Shown: positions 1 through 6,849 of the stretch, in pieces | How positions within the stretch are numbered: position 1 is the stretch's first letter | Layout: each line of letters begins with the position of its first letter | Origin: JAZBPO01 sp036351675 | GTDB taxonomy: Bacteria > Pseudomonadota > Gammaproteobacteria > Pseudomonadales > Azotimanducaceae | NCBI GenBank assembly: GCA_036351675.1 | Contig: JAZBPO010000418.1 | Span: 1 to 20,810 of the forward strand | DNA length: 20,810 nt | Direction of reading: 5' to 3' | Translations under genes and position numbers: made by a program | Notes under the pieces: generated by a model | The model's input: only the letters and a program-made list of their open reading frames with translations | The model's database searches: none | What the model was told of the DNA's origin: nothing

Positions 1-834
1 GAGCTGCCGCTGTTCCATCTCGGTGACGATGCTGGCGTGGAGCCTGGCCCTGAGGTCGGGGTCGAGTTCGCCGTCCGCGGCCTGCGGCGCGTCGCCGGGA
101 CCGGCGGCGTCGGCGGCCTGTTCCGCCGCGAGCTCCGGGATCCGGAACAGCTCGGGCAGACGCCACTGCGTGATCGCGATCAGATAGACCATGAACACCA
201 TCAGCAGGTTGGCGATCTGCGTGAAGACGACGGACGCGGAGGTCAGCGCTGGCAGGGCGTTCAGGGACCAGATCGCGAGCGTGAGCACCTGCAGGACGAG
301 CATCCAGCGGAAGATCGCGGGGTTGAAGTCGGCGAGCGTCGTCCGGGCGGCGCGGCGGTAGCGCCCGATCATGGCCACGGTCGCGGCCGCATAGCCGAAG
401 GCCTGGGCGAAGAGCAGATACTCGCTGGCAGGCAGCCGCCAGTCCGGCGCCGGGCCGCCCCGGATCCAGGCGTTCAGTGCGGCCGGATCGCCGACCAGCA
501 GGTCCGCGGCGAGCAGGTAGCAGAGGAGCAGTGGCAGGAAGAAGAGAACGTCGGGGCGGGCCAGCGGGCGGCCGAGCAGGGCACTGCGGCAGTAGAGGTA
601 GGCGAGGGCGCCACCGGCGGCGGGGAGGTAGAAGATCCAGCCCAGCAGCCACTGCAGTGGCCCGGACTGCACGAGCTCGAGGAACGGCATGAGGAAGGCC
701 GAGGCCATGAGCAGGCAGATGGCACCGAGAATGCGGCTCGCCGTGTTCAGGCGCGCATCGAAGGACAGCAGCAACCAGAGCACACTCCCCTGAAAGCCGC
801 CGACGACCAGGACGTATTCCTCGAACTTGGACAC
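1..834 (-). CDS. 7-TM N-terminal half of a probable membrane-bound AraC-family regulator (partial, runs off the window start)
   Basis: An open minus-strand frame gives 278 codons with no stop before the window edge. From the GTG at 834 it encodes about seven hydrophobic helices (roughly residues 6-25, 33-53, 60-80, 98-115, 140-160, 180-200 and 205-226). An acidic, Ala-rich linker follows, then a helix beginning DPDLRARLHASIVTEMEQ. Many AraC-family proteins with an N-terminal membrane domain have this layout, and the DPDLRARL-type helix comes just before the HTH. The HTH itself would lie outside the window, so the family call is inference. The frame begins 41 bp after the alcohol dehydrogenase stop, on the same strand, so co-transcription is likely. 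GTG is preceded by GGAGG at a long 14-nt spacing, so the start is uncertain. It could instead be an orphan 7-TM sensor. Published-style ORF calling misses it because it lacks an ATG and an end. Confidence 0.6.
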   Translation of the reverse strand, partial: MSKFEEYVLVVGGFQGSVLWLLLSFDARLNTASRILGAICLLMASAFLMPFLELVQSGPLQWLLGWIFYLPAAGGALAYLYCRSALLGRPLARPDVLFFLPLLLCYLLAADLLVGDPAALNAWIRGGPAPDWRLPASEYLLFAQAFGYAAATVAMIGRYRRAARTTLADFNPAIFRWMLVLQVLTLAIWSLNALPALTSASVVFTQIANLLMVFMVYLIAITQWRLPELFRIPELAAEQAADAAGPGDAPQAADGELDPDLRARLHASIVTEMEQRQL

Positions 835-875
835 GGTGCCTGCGCGCTCCTCCAGCGGGACCAGGGCCCGGCCGC

Positions 876-1907
876 TCAGCCGCGGCGGAACACGAGCTTC
901 GGCGCCGGCTCGGCCATGGCCTCGGGCGCCTCGCGGAAATCGAGGGCCGGCGCGGCGAAGGCGAGCGGATCGAGACCTGCGTCGCACACGCATCGCACCA
1001 CGTCCGGCAGCGTAGCCCGTGAGTGTACGCGCGAGACCTCGAAGGTCGCGCCGCGCAGGTACATGCCCGGCAGGGGCAGGGGCACGCTCCCGCCGCTGCC
1101 ACCGGACACGCCCGTGCAGTGGCCGCAGGCCGCCGTGGAACGGAGCGCATAGGCGAGCCCCGCGGGCGTCGCCGAGGCATCGACGGTGATCAGGAAGGTC
1201 CTTTCGTGGGCGTGTGCGGCCTCGTAGTCGAGGCGCTCGGCGCGAGCCCCCGCCGCGCTGGCGATGGCGACGCGCCCGGCGTCGAAATCCGTGTAGTGCA
1301 CCTCCGGCGCGCCAGCGGCCAGGGCCGCGAGGACGGCGTAGAGGCCCACGCTCTGGGCGAGGCCGCCGACCACGAGCACCGGTTCGTCGGGGAAGCGCGC
1401 GATCAGCGGCGCGACGGTGCGATAGCCGTCGGCGACGTTGTCGCCGAGGCCGGCGGCGGCCTCCAGCGAGATGGCGTCCGGGACCGTCAGCAGCATGGCG
1501 TCGGCGAAGGGCACCCGCAGCAGGTCGGAGAAACCGCCGCCCCAGTCGCCGTCCGGATGCGTCCCGAGTCCGTAGGACGCAAGGGGTGGGACTGCCGAAC
1601 AGGCGTTGGTCCAGCCACGCAGGCACGGGGTGCAGCGCCCGCAGTTGATCTGGAAGGGGACGACCACCCGGTCGCTCGGCCTCACGGCGGTGACCGCATC
1701 ACCGATCTCCACCACTTCGCCGGCGATCTCGTGGCCGAAGGCGAAGGGGCCTGGAAGCCGGTAGCCGCCACGGTGGATGTGCAGGTCGAGATCGCAACGG
1801 GCCACGGCGAGCGGGCGGACGAGCGCCTCGCCGTCGTGCTCGAGGCGAGGTGCCGGGACGTCCCACCATTCTAGGCGTCCCGGTTCGATCCAGGTGAGCT
1901 GCTCCAT
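876..1907 (-). CDS. Zinc-dependent medium-chain alcohol dehydrogenase
   Basis: The 343-residue protein belongs to the zinc-containing MDR alcohol dehydrogenase family, which oxidises alcohols or reduces aldehydes with NAD(P). Catalytic-zinc ligands are visible as C38 and H59-E60 (in FGHE). The third ligand position, usually Cys, appears to be D156 in LGDNVADGY. The structural zinc site is C89, C92, C95 and C103. The nucleotide-binding turn is GGLAQSVG (181-188), looser than the usual GxGxxG, with an acidic YTDFD at the end of the next strand. The substrate cannot be told. The ATG at 1907 directly touches a palindromic operator and has no Shine-Dalgarno in front, so translation may be leaderless or the true start may differ. 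It is divergent from the TetR gene, which probably controls it, and is followed by the 7-TM protein. Confidence 0.88.
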   Translation of the reverse strand: MEQLTWIEPGRLEWWDVPAPRLEHDGEALVRPLAVARCDLDLHIHRGGYRLPGPFAFGHEIAGEVVEIGDAVTAVRPSDRVVVPFQINCGRCTPCLRGWTNACSAVPPLASYGLGTHPDGDWGGGFSDLLRVPFADAMLLTVPDAISLEAAAGLGDNVADGYRTVAPLIARFPDEPVLVVGGLAQSVGLYAVLAALAAGAPEVHYTDFDAGRVAIASAAGARAERLDYEAAHAHERTFLITVDASATPAGLAYALRSTAACGHCTGVSGGSGGSVPLPLPGMYLRGATFEVSRVHSRATLPDVVRCVCDAGLDPLAFAAPALDFREAPEAMAEPAPKLVFRRG

Positions 1908-1927
1908 AATAAACCAAATGGTCTATT
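1908..1927. promoter_or_regulatory. Probable TetR/LmrA-type operator palindrome
   Basis: Half-sites AATAAACCA and TGGTCTATT are inverted around a 2-bp centre with one mismatched pair. The site lies in the 82-bp divergent gap between the dehydrogenase and the TetR start. It resembles, from memory, the AATAGACC-type boxes bound by LmrA/YxaF repressors, which fits the C-terminal motif of the neighbouring TetR protein. It directly abuts the dehydrogenase ATG, so bound repressor would cover the transcription or translation start. A TTGACG hexamer on the minus strand at about 1967-1972 could be the -35 element for the dehydrogenase, but no good -10 is seen. Confidence 0.7.
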
Positions 1928-1989
1928 TGCTCGGCTGGCGGAGTTTCAGACTGGTCGGTACATTTCGTCAAGTCCGTCGGAGAGCAGCC

Positions 1990-2553
1990 ATGCCGAGACC
2001 CGCGCGCCATCGCGAGCGCCTCGTTCACACCGCGATCCGCCTGTTCCGCCAGAAGGGCTATGCCGCCACGGGGCTCGCCGAGATCCTCGAGAAGAGCGGG
2101 GCGCCGAAGGGATCGCTCTACCATCACTTCCCGGGCGGCAAGCTCGACGTGGCCGCGGAGGCGGTGCGCGTCGCGGGCGCCGTCGTCACGGCCACGCTCG
2201 AGGAACTGCTCGCGCGCACGCCGGACGGTGCGGCCTTCGTCACTGCCTACGCCGAGCTCCTCGCCCAGTGGGTCAGCGCCTCCGAATTCCGCGACGGCTG
2301 CCCCATCGCCACCACGCTTCTCGAGACGACGCCCCAGGCAACGGAACTCGCGCGCAGCGGTACGGCGGTCTTCGAGGACTGGTGTCGGGTGATCGGTGCC
2401 GCCTTCGAGCGCGACGGCGTCGACGCGGCCGAGGCGCGCGCGCATGCGGAACTCGTGGTCGCGGCGGTGGAGGGTGCATTGCTGCTGGCGCGGGTGCGGC
2501 GCAGCGTCGAGCCGATCGGACGCGTCGCGCTGCGCCTACGGCATCCGGCCTGA
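1990..2553 (+). CDS. TetR/AcrR-family repressor, LmrA/YxaF-like
   Basis: A 187-residue regulator. The N-terminal TetR HTH is clear at residues 28-47 (GLAEILEKSGAPKGSLYHHF), followed by GGK at the domain end. The C-terminal ligand domain carries DGCPIATTLLE (about 103-113), the GCPIA-type motif typical of LmrA/YxaF-like members. The ATG at 1990 is chosen because GGAGAG lies about 7 nt upstream and the HTH then starts at the normal distance; the frame is open further upstream to 1777 but that part overlaps the dehydrogenase. It is divergent from the dehydrogenase and probably represses it and itself through the palindrome at 1908-1927. The effector is unknown. LmrA-type repressors often respond to aromatic or flavonoid-like compounds, but nothing here shows which. 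Confidence 0.92.
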   Translation: MPRPARHRERLVHTAIRLFRQKGYAATGLAEILEKSGAPKGSLYHHFPGGKLDVAAEAVRVAGAVVTATLEELLARTPDGAAFVTAYAELLAQWVSASEFRDGCPIATTLLETTPQATELARSGTAVFEDWCRVIGAAFERDGVDAAEARAHAELVVAAVEGALLLARVRRSVEPIGRVALRLRHPA

Positions 2554-2633
2554 GCGTGCACACACAGGATCGGCCATCCGTTCGCTCTCGGCAGACGACC
2601 GTCCGTCGCTGATCGGCTGCGCTTGCGCGCGCC

Positions 2634-2663
2634 TGTAAACCGATCCTCGCGTCACCCGTTGAA
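2634..2663 (+). promoter_or_regulatory. Candidate ECF-sigma promoter
   Basis: TGTAAAC (2634-2640) and CGTTGAA (2657-2663) are separated by 16 nt, giving an ECF-style -35/-10 pair with a CGT core in the -10. It lies about 50 bp upstream of the first gene of the six-gene operon that contains an ECF sigma factor. The arrangement suggests autoregulation. This is a pattern match by eye on a single site. Confidence 0.4.
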
Positions 2664-2712
2664 GGGAGTGTGCGGCGCCGAAGCCGTCCTCCCGGATACC
2701 AGGAGCAAGACC

Positions 2713-3282
2713 ATGAAGACGCAGCAACCCATCGCAGTCACCCTCGGCGCACTTCTGCTCGTCGGCGCGCTGCCGCTGGCCGCCGACGCCTCCGAAGCGC
2801 CCGAGGCCCGTAGCCATGTCACCGAGAACGGCAACACGGTCACCGTCGAGCGCGAACGCATCGAGGGCGAGAACGGCGGCCGCGCCGTGCGCCGTGACGT
2901 GACGGTCTCGGACGCCGAAGGCGAGGTCCTCGGTCAGGGCCGCAACGTCCGCTACGAGACGGCCGACGGTGATCGCGGCCGTGCGAACGCCCGTCGCTGG
3001 ACCGACGCCGACGGCAATACGCGAACGGCGACGCGCGCCGGTCGCGTGACGGAGGAAGGTGACGTCGCCCGTCGCCGCGCGCGTACCGTGCGGGACGAGA
3101 ACGGCGAGGTGGTTCGCCGCGGTGTGGACCGTGCGCATCGTGACGCCGACGGCGGGGGCGCGGCCGTGCAGCGCCGCTACCGTCAGGGCGAGAACGGCGT
3201 GGCCGCCGGACGCCGCATCGCGCGCGGCGACGGCCAGGGCAACCGCAGCGTGCGCACGCAGCGCGCGCGGCGTCCGAACTGA
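2713..3282 (+). CDS. Exported Arg-rich repetitive protein of unknown function
   Basis: A 189-residue protein with a Sec signal peptide (hydrophobic LGALLLVGALPLA, probable cleavage after ADA near residue 26). The mature part is extremely polar and rich in Arg, Asp, Gly, Glu and Thr. Short imperfect repeats recur, of the type (V/T)xDxxGExxxRxRxV with DADGN and DENGE turns, suggesting a repetitive beta-rich or disordered envelope protein. I do not recognise a named family. The ATG at 2713 has AGGAG 7 nt upstream; the open frame upstream of it (from 2623) has no such site. It is the first gene of an operon that continues 20 bp later with a lipoprotein and then an ECF sigma factor, so it is probably an envelope-stress or surface component of that regulon. 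Confidence 0.75.
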   Translation: MKTQQPIAVTLGALLLVGALPLAADASEAPEARSHVTENGNTVTVERERIEGENGGRAVRRDVTVSDAEGEVLGQGRNVRYETADGDRGRANARRWTDADGNTRTATRAGRVTEEGDVARRRARTVRDENGEVVRRGVDRAHRDADGGGAAVQRRYRQGENGVAAGRRIARGDGQGNRSVRTQRARRPN

Positions 3283-3302
3283 GGCCGGCAGGGAGCATGA
3301 CG

Positions 3303-5168
3303 ATGCGGATCACGATGCTCAGGTCCCTGCTCTCGGCCCTGCTGCTCGCCATCCTCGCAGCATGCGGGGGCGGCGGCGGTGTCGCGGCCCCGAACCCGGC
3401 GCCTCCGGGCCCGGTACCCGCGCCGGTGAGCGGCGATCTCGCCATCGCGGTCACCGATGCGGAAGGTGACTTCCTCGTCTACGAGGTCGAGGTCGAGCGT
3501 ATCGACCTGACCACCGCCGCAGGCGATGCGGTGCAGACGATCCCGGCCTCGAGCCGGATCGACTTCGCCGAACTCACGGAACTCTCCGAGCTGCTCACGG
3601 TGGCGAGCATTCCGGCGGGCGTCTATGCCTCCGTCACGCTCCAGCTCGACTTCTCGGATGCGGTGGTCCTGCTGCAGGACGAGAGCGGTGAGGTGCGCGA
3701 AGCCTCGCTGCAGGACGCGGACGGCGCACCGCTCGGCTCGGTGCCGGTTCCCCTCAGGCTCGATCCGGAACGTCCCGTGCGGATCGCGGCCGGCACGATC
3801 GCGCGCCTGAGCCTCGACTTCGATCTCGAGGCCTCCAACGATGTGCTCTCCCACGATCCGCCCGTCGTCGAGGTCTCGCCCTTCGTCCTCGCCATGCCGG
3901 CCTTCGACGCGACGCGCGACCTCCGCGTGCACGGCGTGCTGGAAGAGGTCGCGGAAGACGGCGAGATCACGATCGAGGTGCGCCCCTGGCGCCGGCGGCC
4001 GGCCACTCCGGGTTCGGCGAGCTTCACCACCGACGCGGAGACGACCTGGGAGATCGGCGACGAGACCTTCGTCGGCGACGCCGGCCTCGCTGCGCTCGCC
4101 GGGGTCGCGCCGGGCACGGCGCTGCTCCTCGTCGGCCCCGTCGCGGAGCGCGAGCTGGTCGCGGACAGGGTGCTCGTCGGCACGGCCGTACCCGGCGCCG
4201 GGTCCGACGTAGTCACGGGCACCGTGCTGGCCCGAGCGCCGAACGGCACCGTCGACGTGCTCACGCTCGGTGGCGTACGCGTCAATGCCGTGGCCGGCCC
4301 GGACCGTTTCCTGCGCCGCGCGGAACTCCTGGTCAGCGATCAGACCTCCGTGCGCGCACGCGGCGCAGGCAGCCTCCTCGACCTCGGCGACGCCGCGCTC
4401 TCGGTCGGCTCGCGTCTGGTCTCGGAAGCGGTCGAAGCACCCACGACGACCGCTGCGCCCGAGGCGCTGCCGGTCTTCGATGCGACCACGGCGACGGTGC
4501 TGCTGCGGCGCAGCGCACTCACGGCCGAGGTCGTGAACGGTGATCCTCTCGTGGTGGATCTCGTCCGCCTCGACGGTCGCCGCCCCGGTGCCTTCGACTT
4601 CACCGGCACGGCCGCGGACGCGACCGACGACGCCGATCCGGACGCCTACGAGATCGCAACGGGCGTGCTCGACACGACGGCGCTCGAAGCGGGCGACGTC
4701 GTCCGCCTGCGCGGCCTCGTGGCCGATTTCGGCGCGGCGCCACTGGACTTCGTGGCGGAGACGCTGGTGGACGTCGCCACGGAGGATCGCGGCGGACGCC
4801 TCACGGCGGCCTGGCGCGAGGTCGGCGGCACGGGGGAGGCGATCTCGGCCATCGCGCCGGACGGCTTCATCGTCGATCTGAGCGATGCGAACGCGGCGCT
4901 CCGGCTGCGCGGTCTGCGCCGCGACGTGCTCCCGGAGGATGCGATCGTCAGGGTCGTGCCTGCGGGGGAAGGACCGAGCCTGTTCTCGCTCCGTGACTTC
5001 GGCGCGGGTGAAATCCTGCTGTTCCAGGACTTCGCGGCGTTCTCGGACGCCCTGCTCGCAGGGCTCCAGGCGGGCGAGCGTGTCGCGAGCCTCGTCGCCG
5101 AGGGGCGCTATGATCGCGGCGACGCGCGGCTCACGGTCCGTCGCGTACGGGTACAGTGGGCGCAGTGA
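3303..5168 (+). CDS. Large lipoprotein with DUF4382-like and DUF5666-like domains
   Basis: About 621 residues. A lipoprotein signal peptide ends in ILAAC with the lipidated Cys at 21, followed by GGGGG and a Pro/Ala linker (22-43). Residues about 44-200 match the DUF4382 pattern: GDLAIAVTDAEGDF at the start, then ERIDL and an ASIPAGVYASVTLQL core. The rest is beta-rich with repeated VxGxVxxxxxxG units and 'D-xTxxE' strands, as in DUF5666-type OB-like repeats. Its role is unknown; such proteins are cell-surface or periplasmic. The ATG at 3303 is preferred because GGGAG lies 7 nt upstream, whereas the ATG at 3297 is only 1 nt from that site. It sits 20 bp after the Arg-rich exported protein and 15 bp before the sigma gene. 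The GC-rich antisense frame here is a shadow. Confidence 0.85.
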   Translation: MRITMLRSLLSALLLAILAACGGGGGVAAPNPAPPGPVPAPVSGDLAIAVTDAEGDFLVYEVEVERIDLTTAAGDAVQTIPASSRIDFAELTELSELLTVASIPAGVYASVTLQLDFSDAVVLLQDESGEVREASLQDADGAPLGSVPVPLRLDPERPVRIAAGTIARLSLDFDLEASNDVLSHDPPVVEVSPFVLAMPAFDATRDLRVHGVLEEVAEDGEITIEVRPWRRRPATPGSASFTTDAETTWEIGDETFVGDAGLAALAGVAPGTALLLVGPVAERELVADRVLVGTAVPGAGSDVVTGTVLARAPNGTVDVLTLGGVRVNAVAGPDRFLRRAELLVSDQTSVRARGAGSLLDLGDAALSVGSRLVSEAVEAPTTTAAPEALPVFDATTATVLLRRSALTAEVVNGDPLVVDLVRLDGRRPGAFDFTGTAADATDDADPDAYEIATGVLDTTALEAGDVVRLRGLVADFGAAPLDFVAETLVDVATEDRGGRLTAAWREVGGTGEAISAIAPDGFIVDLSDANAALRLRGLRRDVLPEDAIVRVVPAGEGPSLFSLRDFGAGEILLFQDFAAFSDALLAGLQAGERVASLVAEGRYDRGDARLTVRRVRVQWAQ

Positions 5169-5183
5169 AGGCAGGAGCGCGGT

Positions 5184-5735
5184 GTGAGCGTCGATGCGGA
5201 ACTCGATCGGTTCCTCGCCAGCGTCGAGCGCCGCGCCTTCCGCATGGCGCAGCTTGCCCTGCACGATGCGGACGATGCGCTCGACGTCGTGCAGGAAGCC
5301 ATGTTCGCGCTCGTGCGGCGCTATGCGCGGCGGCCACCGGAGGAGTGGCCGCCGCTGTTCTGGCGCATCCTCTCGCGCCGCATCACCGACGTGCACCGCT
5401 CCCGCAGCCGCTCCCGGCGGCTGTTCGGCTTCCTGCCGATGCGAGACGATCCGGAGGAGGAGGCGCCGGATCCGGTGGCGCAGGCGCCCGCCGATCCGGC
5501 GACCACGCCGGAAGTGATGCTGTCCTCGCACGACGTGTCCGAGCGTATCGTCGAGGCTGTACGGCAGCTGCCGCTACGGCAGCAGCAGGCCTTCCTGCTG
5601 CGCAGCCACGAGGGTCTGTCCGTGGTCGAGACGGCCGCCGCCATGGGGTGTGCCGAGGGCAGCGTGAAGGTGCATCTCTCCCGCGCCCTCGCCCGGCTGC
5701 GGGAGTTGCTGGGAGATCTCCATGAGCGACCCTGA
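5184..5735 (+). CDS. ECF (RpoE-family) RNA polymerase sigma factor
   Basis: A 183-residue sigma-70 family protein. Region 2 covers about residues 13-78 (LALHDADDALDVVQEAM, then WRILSRRITDVHRSRSR for -10 recognition). A negatively charged Pro-rich linker follows (86-108). Region 4 covers about 121-175, with PLRQQQAFLLRSHEGLSVVE and an HTH ending in GSVKVHLSRAL. The GTG start at 5184 has AGGAG 6 nt upstream. The gene overlaps the next one (DUF3619-like membrane protein) by 14 bp, a typical sigma/anti-sigma-like layout. It follows two surface-protein genes that may be its targets. The candidate ECF-type promoter at 2634 could be its own recognition site. Confidence in the sigma call is high; the stimulus is unknown. 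Confidence 0.93.
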   Translation: MSVDAELDRFLASVERRAFRMAQLALHDADDALDVVQEAMFALVRRYARRPPEEWPPLFWRILSRRITDVHRSRSRSRRLFGFLPMRDDPEEEAPDPVAQAPADPATTPEVMLSSHDVSERIVEAVRQLPLRQQQAFLLRSHEGLSVVETAAAMGCAEGSVKVHLSRALARLRELLGDLHERP

Positions 5736-6093
5736 AGAACGCCTCGTCCGCCGGGTGCACGAAGCGCTCGATGCGAGCGCCGAGACCCTGCCGCCGGGCG
5801 TGGCCTCGCGGCTCGCGTCGGCGCGCGCCGAGGCCCTCGCGCAGCGCGCCTCGCCGCGGACCTGGGGACCCCTCGGCTACGGCGCCCTCGCCACCGCGGC
5901 CGTCCTGTTGCTGGTGCTGACGACCGGTCGCGACGGCGTGGTCGATGCGCCCGCACCGAGCCTGGTGGAGGTCGCACCGACGCTGCCTGCGGAGTCCGCG
6001 GATCTCGATCTGGCGATGGACCTCGACGTCGTCGAGGAACTCGAGTTCGTGGCCTGGCTCGCCCTCGAGGACGCCGGCGCCGATGCGGGCTGA
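5722..6093 (+). CDS. DUF3619-like single-pass membrane protein (putative sigma partner)
   Basis: A 123-residue protein. The N-terminus has EERLVRRVHEALDASAETLPPGVASRLASARAEALAQ, which fits the DUF3619 pattern, a family usually encoded next to ECF sigma factors. One membrane helix (about 52-68) follows, then a short acidic periplasmic tail rich in Leu, Asp and Glu. No zinc anti-sigma HxxxCxxC motif is seen, so if it restrains the sigma factor it does so by a different mode. The ATG at 5722 has GGGAG about 6 nt upstream and lies inside the end of the sigma gene, so the two are translationally coupled. The anti-sigma role is inference from position. Confidence 0.75.
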   Translation: MSDPEERLVRRVHEALDASAETLPPGVASRLASARAEALAQRASPRTWGPLGYGALATAAVLLLVLTTGRDGVVDAPAPSLVEVAPTLPAESADLDLAMDLDVVEELEFVAWLALEDAGADAG

Positions 6094-6325
6094 GCTGGCG
6101 ACGCTGCTGATGCTCGCTGCGACGCCCGCCGGCGGAGTCGAGGATCTCGAAGGAGGACTGCCTTCCGCCGCATTCCTCGAGTTCCTCGGTGGCCTGGTGG
6201 AAGTGGAGGGGGAACTGCTCGGCCCCCAGGATCTCGATGTGCTCCCCGCGGTCCTGAACGCACCCGGCGAGCACGAGCCGGCCGATGCGGCGGCCGATGC
6301 GAGTACGGAGGATGGAGTGCCGTGA
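6083..6325 (+). CDS. Exported mini-protein of the ECF sigma operon
   Basis: An 80-residue protein overlapping both neighbours (11 bp with the DUF3619-like gene, 4 bp with the DUF3106 gene). A short, weak signal-like start (ELATLLMLAATPAGG) is followed by PSAAFLEFLGGLVEVEGELLGPQDL. From memory, a FLEFLG(x)W/E-type segment recurs in small proteins between an ECF partner gene and a DUF3106 gene in other proteobacteria, so it is probably a real conserved gene. The mature part is acidic, in contrast to the strongly basic DUF3106 product next to it. The two could therefore interact by charge; that is inference. The start ATG at 6083 has a weak GAGGA 11 nt upstream. Confidence 0.6.
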   Translation: MRAELATLLMLAATPAGGVEDLEGGLPSAAFLEFLGGLVEVEGELLGPQDLDVLPAVLNAPGEHEPADAAADASTEDGVP

Positions 6326-6819
6326 AGCTTCGATACGGGATCGGGTCGGCCGGCCGCAGCGTGCTCATCGCGCTGCTCCTGCTGCTCGCGCTGCCCGTCA
6401 GCGCGGAGCCGGCGAACGGCACGGAGCGCTTCGAGAACCTCGCGCCGGAAGTGCAGCGTCTGCTCGGTCCTTTCGAGGGGGAGTGGAATCAGCTCACGCC
6501 GGAGCGACGCGAACGGCTCGTGCAGGGTGCACGGCGCTTCCAGGCACTCTCGCCCCAGGAGCGGCGCGGCCTCGCGCAGCGCTTCGAGCGCTGGCAGAAC
6601 CTGCCGGAGGAGCGTCGGCAAGCGCTCCGGGAACGTTTCCGTCGCTTCCAGGAGTTGTCGCCGGATCAGCAGCAGGCGCTGCGTGACCGTCTGCGGCGCT
6701 TCCGCGAGCTCGAGCCCCAGCAGCGGCGCGCGCTGCGGCGGCGCTTCCGCGAACTCACGCCCGAACAGCGCGAGCGGGCCGTCGAGCGTTTCCGTGCCAG
6801 GCGCCGCCCTCCGCCCTGA
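6322..6819 (+). CDS. Exported DUF3106 protein with 18-residue helical repeats
   Basis: A 165-residue protein with a signal peptide (LIALLLLLALPVSA, cleavage near residue 27-29). The mature protein is made of six tandem 18-residue helical repeats of the form L(S/T)PxxRxxLxxRFxRxxx, for example LSPQERRGLAQRFERWQN. This is the DUF3106 signature. It is highly basic and rich in Arg and Gln. The GTG start at 6322 overlaps the mini-protein stop (GTGA), so translation is coupled. It is the last gene of the six-gene operon. Its function is not established; DUF3106 proteins are periplasmic and resemble Spy/CpxP-like helical repeat proteins in general style, but no shared motif is seen that would prove this. 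Confidence 0.88.
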   Translation: MKLRYGIGSAGRSVLIALLLLLALPVSAEPANGTERFENLAPEVQRLLGPFEGEWNQLTPERRERLVQGARRFQALSPQERRGLAQRFERWQNLPEERRQALRERFRRFQELSPDQQQALRDRLRRFRELEPQQRRALRRRFRELTPEQRERAVERFRARRRPPP

Positions 6820-6849
6820 GCGTCGGCCCCGCCAGGATCGCGGTGCCGG

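Noticed and set aside
37..1152. A plus-strand 371-codon frame at the window start
   Set aside because: It opposes the 7-TM protein and dehydrogenase. It is polar, Gln/Glu/Arg-rich and has no recognisable motif.
2563..2580. A possible terminator hairpin after the TetR gene
   Set aside because: GGAT/ATCC gives only a 4-bp stem and no T-run follows.
3183..5531. A 782-codon antisense frame over the lipoprotein and sigma genes
   Set aside because: Composition is Arg/Glu/Asp-rich without domain motifs, and the plus-strand genes have ribosome sites, a lipobox and sigma motifs.
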